From assembly GCA_963682055.1 (NCBI GenBank), contig OY821747.1, forward strand, positions 19,952,258 through 20,016,257: a stretch of 64,000 bases of DNA, given 5' to 3'. Shown one piece after another: positions 38,819-52,900 of the stretch; the first letter of the stretch is position 1; each line of letters begins with the position of its first letter. The position numbers and the translations under genes are program-made. The notes beneath the pieces are model-generated. The model was not told the origin of the DNA. It saw only the letters and a program-made list of their open reading frames with translations, and ran no database searches. Source of the stretch: Primula veris (lineage: Eukaryota; Streptophyta; Magnoliopsida; Ericales; Primulaceae).

Positions 38819-41771
38819 TCGAAAAACAAAAAAGTCGGTAGAAACCGTGTACTATAGGCCATAAATCCAAGAAAAAAAATGAGGAATATTCCCTACATAT
38901 GCAAGAACATTACCTAAACCCTAAAACCCAAACCCTAAACCCTAAAACCTATAAATATAAACAAAATGTCGAAAAACAAAAAAGTCGGTAGAAACCGTGT
39001 ACTATATGCCATAAATCCAAGAAAAAAAATGAGGAATATTCTCTACATATGCAAGAACATTACCTAAACCCTAAAACTAAAACCTTAAACCCTAAAACCA
39101 AAACCCTAAACCCTAAACCATACAAATATAAATAAAATGTCAAAAAACAAAAAAGTCGGTAAAACCCGTGTACTATGGCCCATAAATCCAAGAAAAAAAT
39201 TGTGGAATAATCCCTACATATGCAAGAACATTACCTAAACCCTAAACCAGAAACCCTAAACCCTGAAACCAAAACCCTAAATCCTAAAACTTATAAATAT
39301 AAACAAAATGTCGAAAAACAAAAAAGTCGGTAGAAACCGTGTACTATAGGCCATAAATCCAAGAAAAAAAAATGTGGAATATTCCCTACATATGCAAGAA
39401 CATTACCTAAACCCTAAACCTGAAACCCTAAAACCAAAACCCTAAAACCTATAAATATAAACAAAATGTCGAAAAACAAAAAAGTCGGTAGAAACCGTGT
39501 ACTATAGGCCATAAATCCAAGAAAAAAAATGAGGAATATTCCCTACATATGCAAGAACATTACCTAAACCCTAAAACCCAAACCCTAAACCCTAAAACCT
39601 ATAAATATAAACAAAATGTCGAAAAACAAAAAAGTCGGTAGAAACCGTGTACTATATGCCATAAATCCAAGAAAAAAAATGAGGAATATTCTCTACATAT
39701 GCAAGAACATTACCTAAACCCTAAAACTAAAACCTTAAACCCTAAAACCAAAACCCTAAACCCTAAACCATACAAATATAAATAAAATGTCAAAAAACAA
39801 AAAAGTCGGTAAAACCCGTGTACTATGGCCCATAAATCCAAGAAAAAAATTGTGGAATAATCCCTACATATGCAAGAACATTACCTAAACCCTAAACCAG
39901 AAACCCTAAACCCTGAAACCAAAACCCTAAATCCTAAAACTTATAAATATAAACAAAATGTCGAAAAACAAAAAAGTCGGTAGAAACCGTGTACTATAGG
40001 CCATAAATCCAAGAAAAAAAAATGTGGAATATTCCCTACATATGCAAGAACATTACCTAAACCCTAAACCTGAAACCCTAAAACCAAAACCCTAAAACCT
40101 ATAAATATAAACAAAATGTCGAAAAACAAAAAAGTCGGTAGAAACCGTGTACTATAGGCCATAAATCCAAGAAAAAAATGAGGAATATTCCCTACATATG
40201 CAAGAACATTACCTAAACCTGAAATCCTAAACCCTAAAACCAAAACCCTAAACCCTAAAACCTATAAATATAAACAAAATGTTGAAAAACAAAAAAGTCG
40301 GTAGAAACTGTGTACTATATGCCATAAATCCAAGAAAAAAAATGAGGAATATTCCCTACATATGCAAGAACATTACCTAAACCCTAAAAATAAAACCCTA
40401 AACCCTAAAACCAAAACCCTAAACCCTAAACCATACAAATATAAATAAAATGTCAAAAAACAAAAAAGTCGGTAAAACCCGTGTACTATTGGCCATAAAT
40501 CCAAGAAAAAAAATGTGGAATATTCCCTACATATGCAAGAACATTACCTAAACCCTAAACCAGAAACCCTAAACCCTGAAACCAAAACCCTAAATCCTAA
40601 AACTTATAAATATAAACAAAATGTCGAAAAACAAAAAAGTCGGTAGAAACCGTGTACTATAGGCCATAAATCCAAGAAAAAAAAATGTGGAATATTCCCT
40701 ACATATGCAAGAACATTACCTAAACCCTAAACCTGAAACCCTAAAACCAAAACCCTAAAACCTATAAATATAAACAAAATGTCGAAAAACAAAAAAGTCG
40801 GTAGAAACCGTGTACTATAGGCCATAAATCCAAGAAAAAAAATGAGGAATATTCCCTACATATGCAAGAACATTACCTAAACCCTAAAACCCAAACCCTA
40901 AACCCTAAAACCTATAAATATAAACAAAATGTCGAAAAACAAAAAAGTCGGTAGAAACCGTGTACTATAGGCCATAAATCAAAGAAAAAAAATGAGGAAT
41001 ATTCCCTACATATGCAAGAACATTACCTAAACCCTAAAACTAAAACCCTAAACCCTAAAACCAAAACCCTAAACCCTAAAACCTAAAACCTATAAATATA
41101 AACAAAATGTCGAAAAACAAAAAAGTCGGTAGAAATCGTGTACTATAGGCCATAAATCCAAGAAAAAAAATGTGGAATATTCCCTACATATGCAAGAACA
41201 TTACCTAAACCCTAAACCTGAAACCCTAAACCCTGAAACCAAAACCCTAAACCCTAAAACTTATAAATATAAACAAAATGTCGAAAAACAAAAAAGTCGG
41301 TAGAAACCGTGTACTATAGGCCATAAATCCAAGAAAAAAATGAGGAATATTCCCTACATATGCAAGAACATTACCTAAACCCTAAAACCAAAACCCTAAA
41401 CCCTAAAACCTATAAATATAAACAAAATGTCGAAAAACAAAAAAGTCGGTAGAAACCGTGTACTATAGGCCATAAATCAAAGAAAAAAAATGAGGAATAT
41501 TCCCTACATATGCAAGAACATTACCTAAACCCTAAAACTAAAACCCTAAACCCTAAAACCAAAACCCTAAACCCTAAACCGTACAAATATAAATAAAATG
41601 TCAAAAAACAAAAAAGTCGATAAAACCCGTGTACTATTGGCCATAAATCCAAGAAAAAAAATGTGGAATATTCCCTACATATGCAAGAACATTACCTAAA
41701 CCCTAAACCAGAAACCCTAAACCCTGAAACCAAAACCCTAAATCCTAAAACTTATAAATATAAACAAAATG
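38819..41771 (+). repeat. 2953-bp hybrid 18-mer, copy 2
   Basis: The second copy has matching marks at 39177, 39827, 40218, 41074 and 41581. It ends where 41761 onward reads AAAATGTTGAAAAAC, while copy 1 at 38815 reads AAAATGTCGAAAAAC. I saw no substitutions between copies in the parts I compared, which suggests a recent event. Confidence 0.88.
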
Positions 41772-41947
41772 TTGAAAAACAAAAAAGTCGGTAGAAACCG
41801 TGTACTATAGGCCATAAATCCAAGAAAAAAATGAGGAATATTCCCTACATATGCAAGAACATTACCTAAACCTGAAACCCTAAACCCTAAAACCAAAACC
41901 CTAAACCCTAAAACCTATAAATATAAACAAAATGTCGAAAAACAAAA
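41772..41947 (+). repeat. End of the family-C segment leading into D
   Basis: One monomer with TGTTG and the CCTGAAACCC box precedes the TAGTCGG marker at 41948. It is in normal family-C order. Confidence 0.8.
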
Positions 41948-44900
41948 TAGTCGGTAGAAACCGTGTACTATATGCCATAAATCCAAGAAAAAAAATGAGG
42001 AATATTCCCTACATATGCAAGAACATTACCTAAACCCTAAAACTAAAACCCTAAAGCCTAAAACCAAAACCCTAAACCCTAAACCATATAAATATAAATA
42101 AAATGTCAAAAAACAAAAAAGTCGGTAAAACCCGTGTACTATTGGCCATAAATCCAAGAAAAAAAATGTGGAATATTCCCTACATATGCAAGAACATTAC
42201 CTAAACCCTAAACCAGAAACCCTAATCCCTGAAACCAAAACCCTAAATCCTAAAACTTATAAATATAAACAAAATGTCGAAAAACAAAAAAGTCGGTAGA
42301 AACCGTGTACTATAGGCCATAAATCCAAGAAAAAAAAATGTGGAATATTCCCTACATATGCAAGAACATTACCTAAACCCTAAACCTGAAACCCTAAAAC
42401 CAAAACCCTAAAACCTATAAATATAAACAAAATGTCAAAAAACAAAAAAGTCGGTAGAAATCGTGTACTATAGGCCATAAATCCAAGAAAAAAAATGTGG
42501 AATATTCCCTACATATGCAAGAACATTACCTAAACCCTAAACCTGAAACCCTAAACCCTGAATCCAAAACCCTAAACCCTAAAACTTATAAATATAAACA
42601 AAATGTTGAAAAACAAAAAAGTCGGTAGAAACCGTGTACTATAGGCCATAAATCCAAGAAAAAAATGAGGAATATTCCCTACATATGCAAGAACATTACC
42701 TAAACCTGAAATCCTAAACCCTAAAACCAAAACCCTAAACCCTAAAACCTATAAATATAAACAAAATGTTGAAAAACAAAAAAGTCGGTAGAAACCGTGT
42801 ACTATAGGCCATAAATCCAAGAAAAAAAAATGTGGAATATTCCCTACATATGCAAGAACATTACCTAAACCCTAAACCTGAAACCCTAAACCCTGAAACC
42901 AAAACCCTAAACCCTAAAACTTATAAATATAAACAAAATGTCGAAAAACAAAAAAGTCGGTAGAAACCGTGTACTATAGGCCATAAATCCAAGAAAAAAA
43001 TGAGGAATATTCCCTACATATGCAAGAACATTACCTAAACCCTAAAACCAAAACCCTAAACCCTAAAACCTATAAATATAAACAAAATGTCGAAAAACAA
43101 AAAAGTCGGTAGAAACCGTGTACTATAGGCCATAAATCAAAGAAAAAAAATGAGGAATATTCCCTACATATGCAAGAACATTACCTAAACCCTAAAACTA
43201 AAACCCTAAACCCTAAAACCAAAACCCTAAACCCTAAAACCTAAAACCTATAAATATAAACAAAATGTCGAAAAACAAAAAAGTCGGTAGAAATCGTGTA
43301 CTATAGGCCATAAATCCAAGAAAAAAAATGTGGAATATTCCCTACATATGCAAGAACATTACCTAAACCCTAAACCTGAAACCCTAAACCCTGAAACCAA
43401 AACCCTAAACCCTAAAACTTATAAATATAAACAAAATGTCGAAAAACAAAAAAGTCGGTAGAAACCGTGTACTATAGGCCATAAATCCAAGAAAAAAATG
43501 AGGAATATTCCCTACATATGCAAGAACATTACCTAAACCCTAAAACCAAAACCCTAAACCCTAAAACCTATAAATATAAACAAAATGTCGAAAAACAAAA
43601 AAGTCGGTAGAAACCGTGTACTATAGGCCATAAATCAAAGAAAAAAAATGAGGAATATTCCCTACATATGCAAGAACATTACCTAAACCCTAAAACTAAA
43701 ACCCTAAACCCTAAAACCAAAACCCTAAACCCTAAAACCTAAAACCTATAAATATAAACAAAATGTCGAAAAACAAAAAAGTCGGTAGAAATCGTGTACT
43801 ATAGGCCATAAATCCAAGAAAAAAAATGTGGAATATTCCCTACATATGCAAGAACATTACCTAAACCCTAAACCTGAAACCCTAAAACCAAAACCCTAAA
43901 ACCTATAAATATAAACAAAATGTCAAAAAACAAAAAAGTCGGTAGAAATCGTGTACTATAGGCCATAAATCCAAGAAAAAAAATGTGGAATATTCCCTAC
44001 ATATGCAAGAACATTACCTAAACCCTAAACCTGAAACCCTAAACCCTGAATCCAAAACCCTAAACCCTAAAACTTATAAATATAAACAAAATGTTGAAAA
44101 ACAAAAAAGTCGGTAGAAACCGTGTACTATAGGCCATAAATCCAAGAAAAAAATGAGGAATATTCCCTACATATGCAAGAACATTACCTAAACCTGAAAT
44201 CCTAAACCCTAAAACCAAAACCCTAAACCCTAAAACCTATAAATATAAACAAAATGTTGAAAAACAAAAAAGTCGGTAGAAACCGTGTACTATAGGCCAT
44301 AAATCCAAGAAAAAAAAATGTGGAATATTCCCTACATATGCAAGAACATTACCTAAACCCTAAACCTGAAACCCTAAACCCTGAAACCAAAACCCTAAAC
44401 CCTAAAACTTATAAATATAAACAAAATGTCGAAAAACAAAAAAGTCGGTAGAAACCGTGTACTATAGGCCATAAATCCAAGAAAAAAATGAGGAATATTC
44501 CCTACATATGCAAGAACATTACCTAAACCCTAAAACCAAAACCCTAAACCCTAAAACCTATAAATATAAACAAAATGTCGAAAAACAAAAAAGTCGGTAG
44601 AAACCGTGTACTATAGGCCATAAATCAAAGAAAAAAAATGAGGAATATTCCCTACATATGCAAGAACATTACCTAAACCCTAAAACTAAAACCCTAAACC
44701 CTAAAACCAAAACCCTAAACCCTAAACCCTAAAACCTATAAATATAAACAAAATGTCGAAAAACAAAAAAGTCGGTAGAAACCGTGTACTATAGGCCATA
44801 AATCAAAGAAAAAAAATGAGGAATATTCCCTACATATGCAAGAACATTACCTAAACCCTAAAACTAAAACCCTAAACCCTAAAACCAAAACCCTAAACCC

Positions 44901-46607
44901 TAAACCATACAAATATAAATAAAATGTCAAAAAACAAAAAAGTCGGTAAAACCCGTGTACTATGGCCCATAAATCCAAGAAAAAAATTGTGGAATAATCC
45001 CTACATATGCAAGAACATTACCTAAACCCTAAACCAGAAACCCTAAACCCTGAAACCAAAACCCTAAATCCTAAAACTTATAAATATAAACAAAATGTCG
45101 AAAAACAAAAAAGTCGGTAGAAACCGTGTACTATAGGCCATAAATCCAAGAAAAAAAAATGTGGAATATTCCCTACATATGCAAGAACATTACCTAAACC
45201 CTAAACCTGAAACCCTAAAACCAAAACCCTAAAACCTATAAATATAAACAAAATGTCGAAAAACAAAAAAGTCGGTAGAAACCGTGTACTATAGGCCATA
45301 AATCCAAGAAAAAAAAATGAGGAATATTCCCTACATATGCAAGAACATTACCTAAACCCTAAAACTAAAACCCTAAACCCTAAAACCAAAACCCTAAACC
45401 CTAAACCCTAAAACCTATAAATATAAACAAAATGTCAAAAAACAAAAAAGTCGGTAGAAATCGTGTACTATAGGCCATAAATCCAAGAAAAAAAATGTGG
45501 AATATTCCCTACATATGCAAGAACATTACCTAAACCCTAAACCTGAAACCCTAAACCCTGAATCCAAAACCCTAAACCCTAAAACTTATAAATATAAACA
45601 AAATGTTGAAAAACAAAAAAGTCGGTAGAAACCGTGTACTATAGGCCATAAATCCAAGAAAAAAATGAGGAATATTCCCTACATATGCAAGAACATTACC
45701 TAAACCTGAAATCCTAAACCCTAAAACCAAAACCCTAAACCCTAAAACCTATAAATATAAACAAAATGTTGAAAAACAAAAAAGTCGGTAGAAACCGTGT
45801 ACTATAGGCCATAAATCCAAGAAAAAAAAATGTGGAATATTCCCTACATATGCAAGAACATTACCTAAACCCTAAACCTGAAACCCTAAACCCTGAAACC
45901 AAAACCCTAAACCCTAAAACTTATAAATATAAACAAAATGTCGAAAAACAAAAAAGTCGGTAGAAACCGTGTACTATAGGCCATAAATCCAAGAAAAAAA
46001 TGAGGAATATTCCCTACATATGCAAGAACATTACCTAAACCCTAAAACCAAAACCCTAAACCCTAAAACCTATAAATATAAACAAAATGTCGAAAAACAA
46101 AAAAGTCGGTAGAAACCGTGTACTATAGGCCATAAATCAAAGAAAAAAAATGAGGAATATTCCCTACATATGCAAGAATATTACCTAAACCCTAAAACTA
46201 AAACCCTAAACCCTAAAACCAAAACCCTAAACCCTAAACCGTACAAATATAAATAAAATGTCAAAAAACAAAAAAGTCGATAAAACCCGTGTACTATTGG
46301 CCATAAATCCAAGAAAAAAAATGTGGAATATTCCCTACATATGCAAGAACATTACCTAAACCCTAAACCAGAAACCCTAAACCCTGAAACCAAAACCCTA
46401 AATCCTAAAACTTATAAATATAAACAAAATGTTGAAAAACAAAAAAGTCGGTAGAAACCGTGTACTATAGGCCATAAATCCAAGAAAAAAATGAGGAATA
46501 TTCCCTACATATGCAAGAACATTACCTAAACCTGAAACCCTAAACCCTAAAACCAAAACCCTAAACCCTAAAACCTATAAATATAAACAAAATGTCGAAA
46601 AACAAAA
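41948..46607 (+). repeat. Family D composite, 28 monomers (4660 bp)
   Basis: Only one TAGTCGG marker occurs in 28 monomers. Spacings are 171, 171, 158, 171, 163, 172, 149, 178, 171, 149, 178, 157, 171, 163, 172, 149, 178, 171, 171, 158, 179, 171, 163, 172, 149, 171, 171 and 163. It mixes family-C monomers, one family-B monomer (TATGGCCC at 44964 with GGAATAATCC) and a repeated 3-mer. The CCCTGAATCC variant near 42560, 44050 and 45560 marks recurrent monomers of this family. Confidence 0.85.
42797..43793 (+). repeat. Tandem 3-mer duplication (499 and 498 bp)
   Basis: The three-monomer order 172/171, 149, 178 occurs twice in a row, from 42797 and from 43296. Both copies end in the CCCTAAAACCTAAAACC box, at 43232 and 43730. 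It is the shortest multi-monomer tandem unit I found in this array. Confidence 0.85.
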
Positions 46608-48267
46608 TAGTCGGTAGAAACCGTGTACTATATGCCATAAATCCAAGAAAAAAAATGAGGAATATTCCCTACATATGCAAGAACATTACCTAAACCCTAA
46701 AACTAAAACCCTAAAGCCTAAAACCAAAACCCTAAACCCTAAACCATACAAATATAAATAAAATGTCAAAAAACAAAAAAGTCGGTAAAACCCGTGTACT
46801 ATTGGCCATAAATCCAAGAAAAAAAATGTGGAATATTCCCTACATATGCAAGAACATTACCTAAACCCTAAACCAGAAACCATAATCCCTGAAACCAAAA
46901 CCCTAAATCCTAAAACTTATAAATATAAACAAAATGTCGAAAAACAAAAAAGTCGGTAGAAACCGTGTACTATAGGCCATAAATCCAAGAAAAAAAAATG
47001 TGGAATATTCCCTACATATGCAAGAACATTACCTAAACCCTAAACCTGAAACCCTAAAACCAAAACCCTAAAACCTATAAATATAAACAAAATGTCAAAA
47101 AACAAAAAAGTCGGTAGAAATCGTGTACTATAGGCCATAAATCCAAGAAAAAAAATGTGGAATATTCCCTACATATGCAAGAACATTACCTAAACCCTAA
47201 ACCAGAAACCCTAAACCCTGAATCCAAAACCCTAAACCCTAAAACTTATAAATATAAACAAAATGTTGAAAAACAAAAAAGTCGGTAGAAACCGTGTACT
47301 ATAGGCCATAAATCCAAGAAAAAAATGAGGAATATTCCCTACATATGCAAGAACATTACCTAAACCTGAAATCCTAAACCCTAAAACCAAAACCCTAAAC
47401 CCTAAAACCTATAAATATAAACAAAATGTTGAAAAACAAAAATGTCGGTAGAAACCGTGTACTATAGGCCATAAATCCAAGAAAAAAAAATGTGGAATAT
47501 TCCCTACATATGCAAGAACATTACCTAAACCCTAAACCTGAAACCCTAAACCCTGAAACCAAAACCCTAAACCCTAAAACTTATAAATATAAACAAAATG
47601 TCGAAAAACAAAAAAGTCGGTAGAAACCGTGTACTATAGGCCATAAATCCAAGAAAAAAATGAGGAATATTCCCTACATATGCAAGAACATTACCTAAAC
47701 CCTAAAACCAAAACCCTAAACCCTAAAACCTATAAATATAAACAAAATGTCGAAAAACAAAAAAGTCGGTAGAAACCGTGTACTATAGGCCATAAATCAA
47801 AGAAAAAAAATGAGGAATATTCCCTACATATGCAAGAACATTACCTAAACCCTAAAACTAAAACCCTAAACCCTAAAACCAAAACCCTAAACCCTAAACC
47901 GTACAAATATAAATAAAATGTCAAAAAACAAAAAAGTCGATAAAACCCGTGTACTATTGGCCATAAATCCAAGAAAAAAAATGTGGAATATTCCCTACAT
48001 ATGCAAGAACATTACCTAAACCCTAAACCAGAAACCCTAAACCCTGAAACCAAAACCCTAAATCCTAAAACTTATAAATATAAACAAAATGTTGAAAAAC
48101 AAAAAAGTCGGTAGAAACCGTGTACTATAGGCCATAAATCCAAGAAAAAAATGAGGAATATTCCCTACATATGCAAGAACATTACCTAAACCTGAAACCC
48201 TAAACCCTAAAACCAAAACCCTAAACCCTAAAACCTATAAATATAAACAAAATGTCGAAAAACAAAA
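46608..48267 (+). repeat. Family D 10-mer (1660 bp)
   Basis: Spacings are those of the 1839-bp family-C 11-mer with its 179-bp monomer missing. Private changes are ACCATAATCCC near 46879, AACCAGAAACC in place of AACCTGAAACC near 47200 and AAAAATGTCGG near 47440. AATCCCTGAAACC is shared with the units at 42225 and 48545. Confidence 0.88.
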
Positions 48268-49999
48268 TAGTCGGTAGAAACCGTGTACTATATGCCATAA
48301 ATCCAAGAAAAAAAATGAGGAATATTCCCTACATATGCAAGAACATTACCTAAACCCTAAAACTAAAACCCTAAAGCCTAAAACCAAAACCCTAAACCCT
48401 AAACCATACAAATATAAATAAAATGTCAAAAAACAAAAAAGTCGGTAAAACCCGTGTACTATTGGCCATAAATCCAAGAAAAAAAATGTGGAATATTCCC
48501 TACATATGCAAGAACATTACCTAAACCCTAAACCAGAAACCCTAATCCCTGAAACCAAAACCCTAAATCCTAAAACTTATAAATATAAACAAAATGTCGA
48601 AAAACAAAAAAGTCGGTAGAAACCGTGTACTATAGGCCATAAATCCAAGAAAAAAAAATGTGGAATATTCCCTACATATGCAAGAACATTACCTAAACCC
48701 TAAACCTGAAACCCTAAAACCAAAACCCTAAAACCTATAAATATAAACAAAATGTCAAAAAACAAAAAAGTCGGTAGAAATCGTGTACTATAGGCCATAA
48801 ATCCAAGAAAAAAAATGTGGAATATTCCCTACATATGCAAGAACATTACCTAAACCCTAAACCTGAAACCCTAAACCCTGAATCCAAAACCCTAAACCCT
48901 AAAACTTATAAATATAAACAAAATGTTGAAAAACAAAAAAGTCGGTAGAAACCGTGTACTATAGGCCATAAATCCAAGAAAAAAATGAGGAATATTCCCT
49001 ACATATGCAAGAACATTACCTAAACCTGAAATCCTAAACCCTAAAACCAAAACCCTAAACCCTAAAACCTATAAATATAAACAAAATGTTGAAAAACAAA
49101 AAAGTCGGTAGAAACCGTGTACTATAGGCCATAAATCCAAGAAAAAAAAATGTGGAATATTCCCTACATATGCAAGAACATTACCTAAACCCTAAACCTG
49201 AAACCCTAAACCCTGAAACCAAAACCCTAAACCCTAAAACTTATAAATATAAACAAAATGTCGAAAAACAAAAAAGTCGGTAGAAACCGTGTACTATAGG
49301 CCATAAATCCAAGAAAAAAATGAGGAATATTCCCTACATATGCAAGAACATTACCTAAACCCTAAAACCAAAACCCTAAACCCTAAAACCTATAAATATA
49401 AACAAAATGTCGAAAAACAAAAAAGTCGGTAGAAACCGTGTACTATAGGCCATAAATCAAAGAAAAAAAATGAGGAATATTCCCTACATATGCAAGAACA
49501 TTACCTAAACCCTAAAACTAAAACCCTAAACCCTAAAACCAAAACCCTAAACCCTAAAACCTAAAACCTATAAATATAAACAAAATGTCGAAAAACAAAA
49601 AAGTCGGTAGAAATCGTGTACTATAGGCCATAAATCCAAGAAAAAAAATGTGGAATATTCCCTACATATGCAAGAACATTACCTAAACCCTAAACCTGAA
49701 ACCCTAAACCCTGAAACCAAAACCCTAAACCCTAAAACTTATAAATATAAACAAAATGTTGAAAAACAAAAAAGTCGGTAGAAACCGTGTACTATAGGCC
49801 ATAAATCCAAGAAAAAAATGAGGAATATTCCCTACATATGCAAGAACATTACCTAAACCTGAAATCCTAAACCCTAAAACCAAAACCCTAAACCCTAAAA
49901 CCTATAAATATAAACAAAATGTCGAAAAACAAAAAAGTCGGTAGAAACCGTGTACTATATGCCATAAATCCAAGAAAAAAAATGAGGAATATTCCCTAC
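48268..49999 (+). repeat. Family D, last partial unit
   Basis: This follows the 10-mer order until the CCCTAAAACCTAAAACC box at about 49551, then two monomers with family-A or family-B marks. From about 49921 the monomers change to family-E types, beginning with CCCTGAAACC boxes near 50036. The boundary is gradual and I place it at 50 kb. Confidence 0.7.
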
Positions 50000-52900
50000 A
50001 TATGCAAGAACATTACCTAAACCCTAAACCTGAAACCCTGAAACCAAAACCCTAAACCCTAAAACCAAAACCCTAAACCGTAAACCATACAAATATAAAT
50101 AAAATGTCAAAAAACAAAAAAGTCGGTAAAACCCGTGTACTATTGGCCATAAATCCAAGAAAAAAAATGTGGAATATTCCCTACATATGCAAGAACATTA
50201 CCTAAACCCTAAACCAGAAACCCTAAACCCTGAAACCAAAACCCTAAATCCTAAAACTTATAAATATAAACAAAATGTCGAAAAATAAAAAAGTCGGTAG
50301 AAACCGTGTACTATAGGCCATAAATCCAAGAAAAAAAAATGTGGAATATTCCCTAAATATGCAAGAACATTACCTAAACCCTAAACCTGAAACCCTAAAA
50401 CCAAAACCCTAAAACCTATAAATATAAACAAAATGTCGAAAAACAAAAAAGTCGGTAGAAATCGTGTACTATAGGCCATAAATCCAAGAAAAAAAATGAG
50501 GAATATTCCCTACATATGCAAGAACATTACCTAAAACCTAAAACTAAAACCCTAAACCCTAAAACCAAAACCCTAAAACCTATAAATATAAACAAAATGT
50601 CGAAAAACAAAAAAGTCGGTAGAAATCGTGTACTATAGGCCATAAATCCAAGAAAAAAAATGAGGAATATTCCCTACATATGCAAGAACATTACCTAAAC
50701 CCTAAACCTGAAACCCTAAACCCTGAAACCAAAACCCTAAACCCTAAAACTTATAAATATAAACAAAATGTCGAAAAACAAAAAAGTCGGTAGAAACCGT
50801 GTACTATAGGCCATAAATCCAAGAAAAAAATGAGGAATATTCCCTACATATGCAAGAACATTACCTAAACCTGAAACCCTAAACCCTAAAACCAAAACCC
50901 TAAACCCTAAAACCTATAAATATAAACAAAATGTCGAAAAACAAAAAAGTCGGTAGAAACCGTGTACTATAGGCCATAAATCAAAGAAAAAAAATGAGGA
51001 ATATTCCCTACATATGCAAGAACATTACCTAAACCCTAAAACTAAAACCCTAAACCCTAAAACCAAAACCCTAAACCCTAAACCATACAAATATAAATAA
51101 AATGTCAAAAAACAAAAAAGTCGATAAACCCGTGTACTATTGGCCATAAATCTAAGAAAAAAAATGTGGAATATTCCCTACATATGCAAGAACATTACCT
51201 AAACCCTAAATCAGAAACCCTAAAACCTGAAACCAAAACCCTAAATCCTAAAACTTATAAATATAAACAAAATGTTGAAAAACAAAAAAGTCGGTAGAAA
51301 CCGTGTACTATAGGCCATAAATCCAAGAAAAAAAAAAGTGGAATATTCCCTATATATGCAAGAACATTACCTAAACCCTAAACCTGAAACCCTAAACCCT
51401 AAAACCAAAACCCTAAACCCTAAACCCTAAAACCTATAAATATAAACAAAATGTCGAAAAACAAAAAAGTCGGTAGAAACGTGTACTATAGGCCATAAAT
51501 CCAAGAAAAAAAATGTGGAATATTCCCTACATATGCAAGAACATTACCTAAACCCTAAACCTGAAACCCTAAACCCTGAAACCAAAACCCTAAACCCTAA
51601 AACTTATAAATATAAACAAAATGTCGAAAAACAAAAAAGTCGGTAGAAACCGTGTACTATAGGCCATAAATCCAAGAAAAAAATGAGGAATATTCCCTAC
51701 ATATGCAAGAACGTTACCTAAACCCTAAAACCAAAACCCTAAACCCTAAAACCTATAAATATAAACAAAATGTCGAAAAACGAAAAAGTCGATAGAAACC
51801 GTGTACTATAGGCCATAAATCCAAGAAAAAAAATGAGGAATATTCCCTACATATGCAAGAACATTACCTAAACCCTAAAACTAAAAACCTAAACCCTAAA
51901 CCATACAAATATAAATAAAATGTCAAAAAACAAAAAAGTCGGTAAAACCCGTGTACTATGGCCCATAAATCCAAGAAAAAAAATGTGGAATATTCCCTAC
52001 ATATGAAAGAACATTACCTAAACCCTAAACCAGAAAACCTAAACCCTGAAACCAAAACCCTAAATCCTAAAACTTATAAATATAAACAAAATGTCGAAAA
52101 ACAAAAAAGTCGGTAGAAACCGTGTACTATAGGCCATAAATCCAAGAAAAAAAAATGTGGAATATTCCCTATATATGCAAGAACATTACCTAAACCCTAA
52201 ACCTGAAACCCTAAACCCTAAAACCAAAACCCTAAACCCTAAACCCTAAAACCTATAAATATAAACAAAATGTCAAAAAACAAAAAAGTCGGTAGAAACG
52301 TGTACTATAGGCCATAAATCCAAGAAAAAAAATGTGGAATATTCCCTACATATGCAAGAACATTACCGAAACCCTAAACCTGAAACCCTGAAACCAAAAC
52401 CCTAAACCCTAAAACTTATAAATATAAACAAAATGTCGAAAAACAAAAAAGTCGGTAGAAACCGTGTATTATAGGACATAAATTCAAGAAAAAAATGAGG
52501 AATATTCCCTACATATGGAAGAACATTACCTAAACCCTAAAACCAAAACCCTAAACCCTAAAACCTATAAATATAAACAAAATGTCGAAAAACAAAAAAG
52601 TCGGTAGAAATCGTGTACTATAGGCCATAAATCCAAGAAAAAAAAATGTGGAATATTCCCTATATATGCAAGAACATTACCTAAACCCTAAACCTGAAAC
52701 CCTAAACCCTAAAACCAAAACCCTAAACCCTAAACCCTAAAACCTATAAATATAAACAAAATGTCAAAAAACAAAAAAGTCGGTAGAAACGTGTACTATA
52801 GGCCATAAATCCAAGAAAAAAAATGTGGAATATTCCCTACATATGCAAGAACATTACCTAAACCCTAAACCTGAAACCCTGAAACCAAAACCCTAAACCC

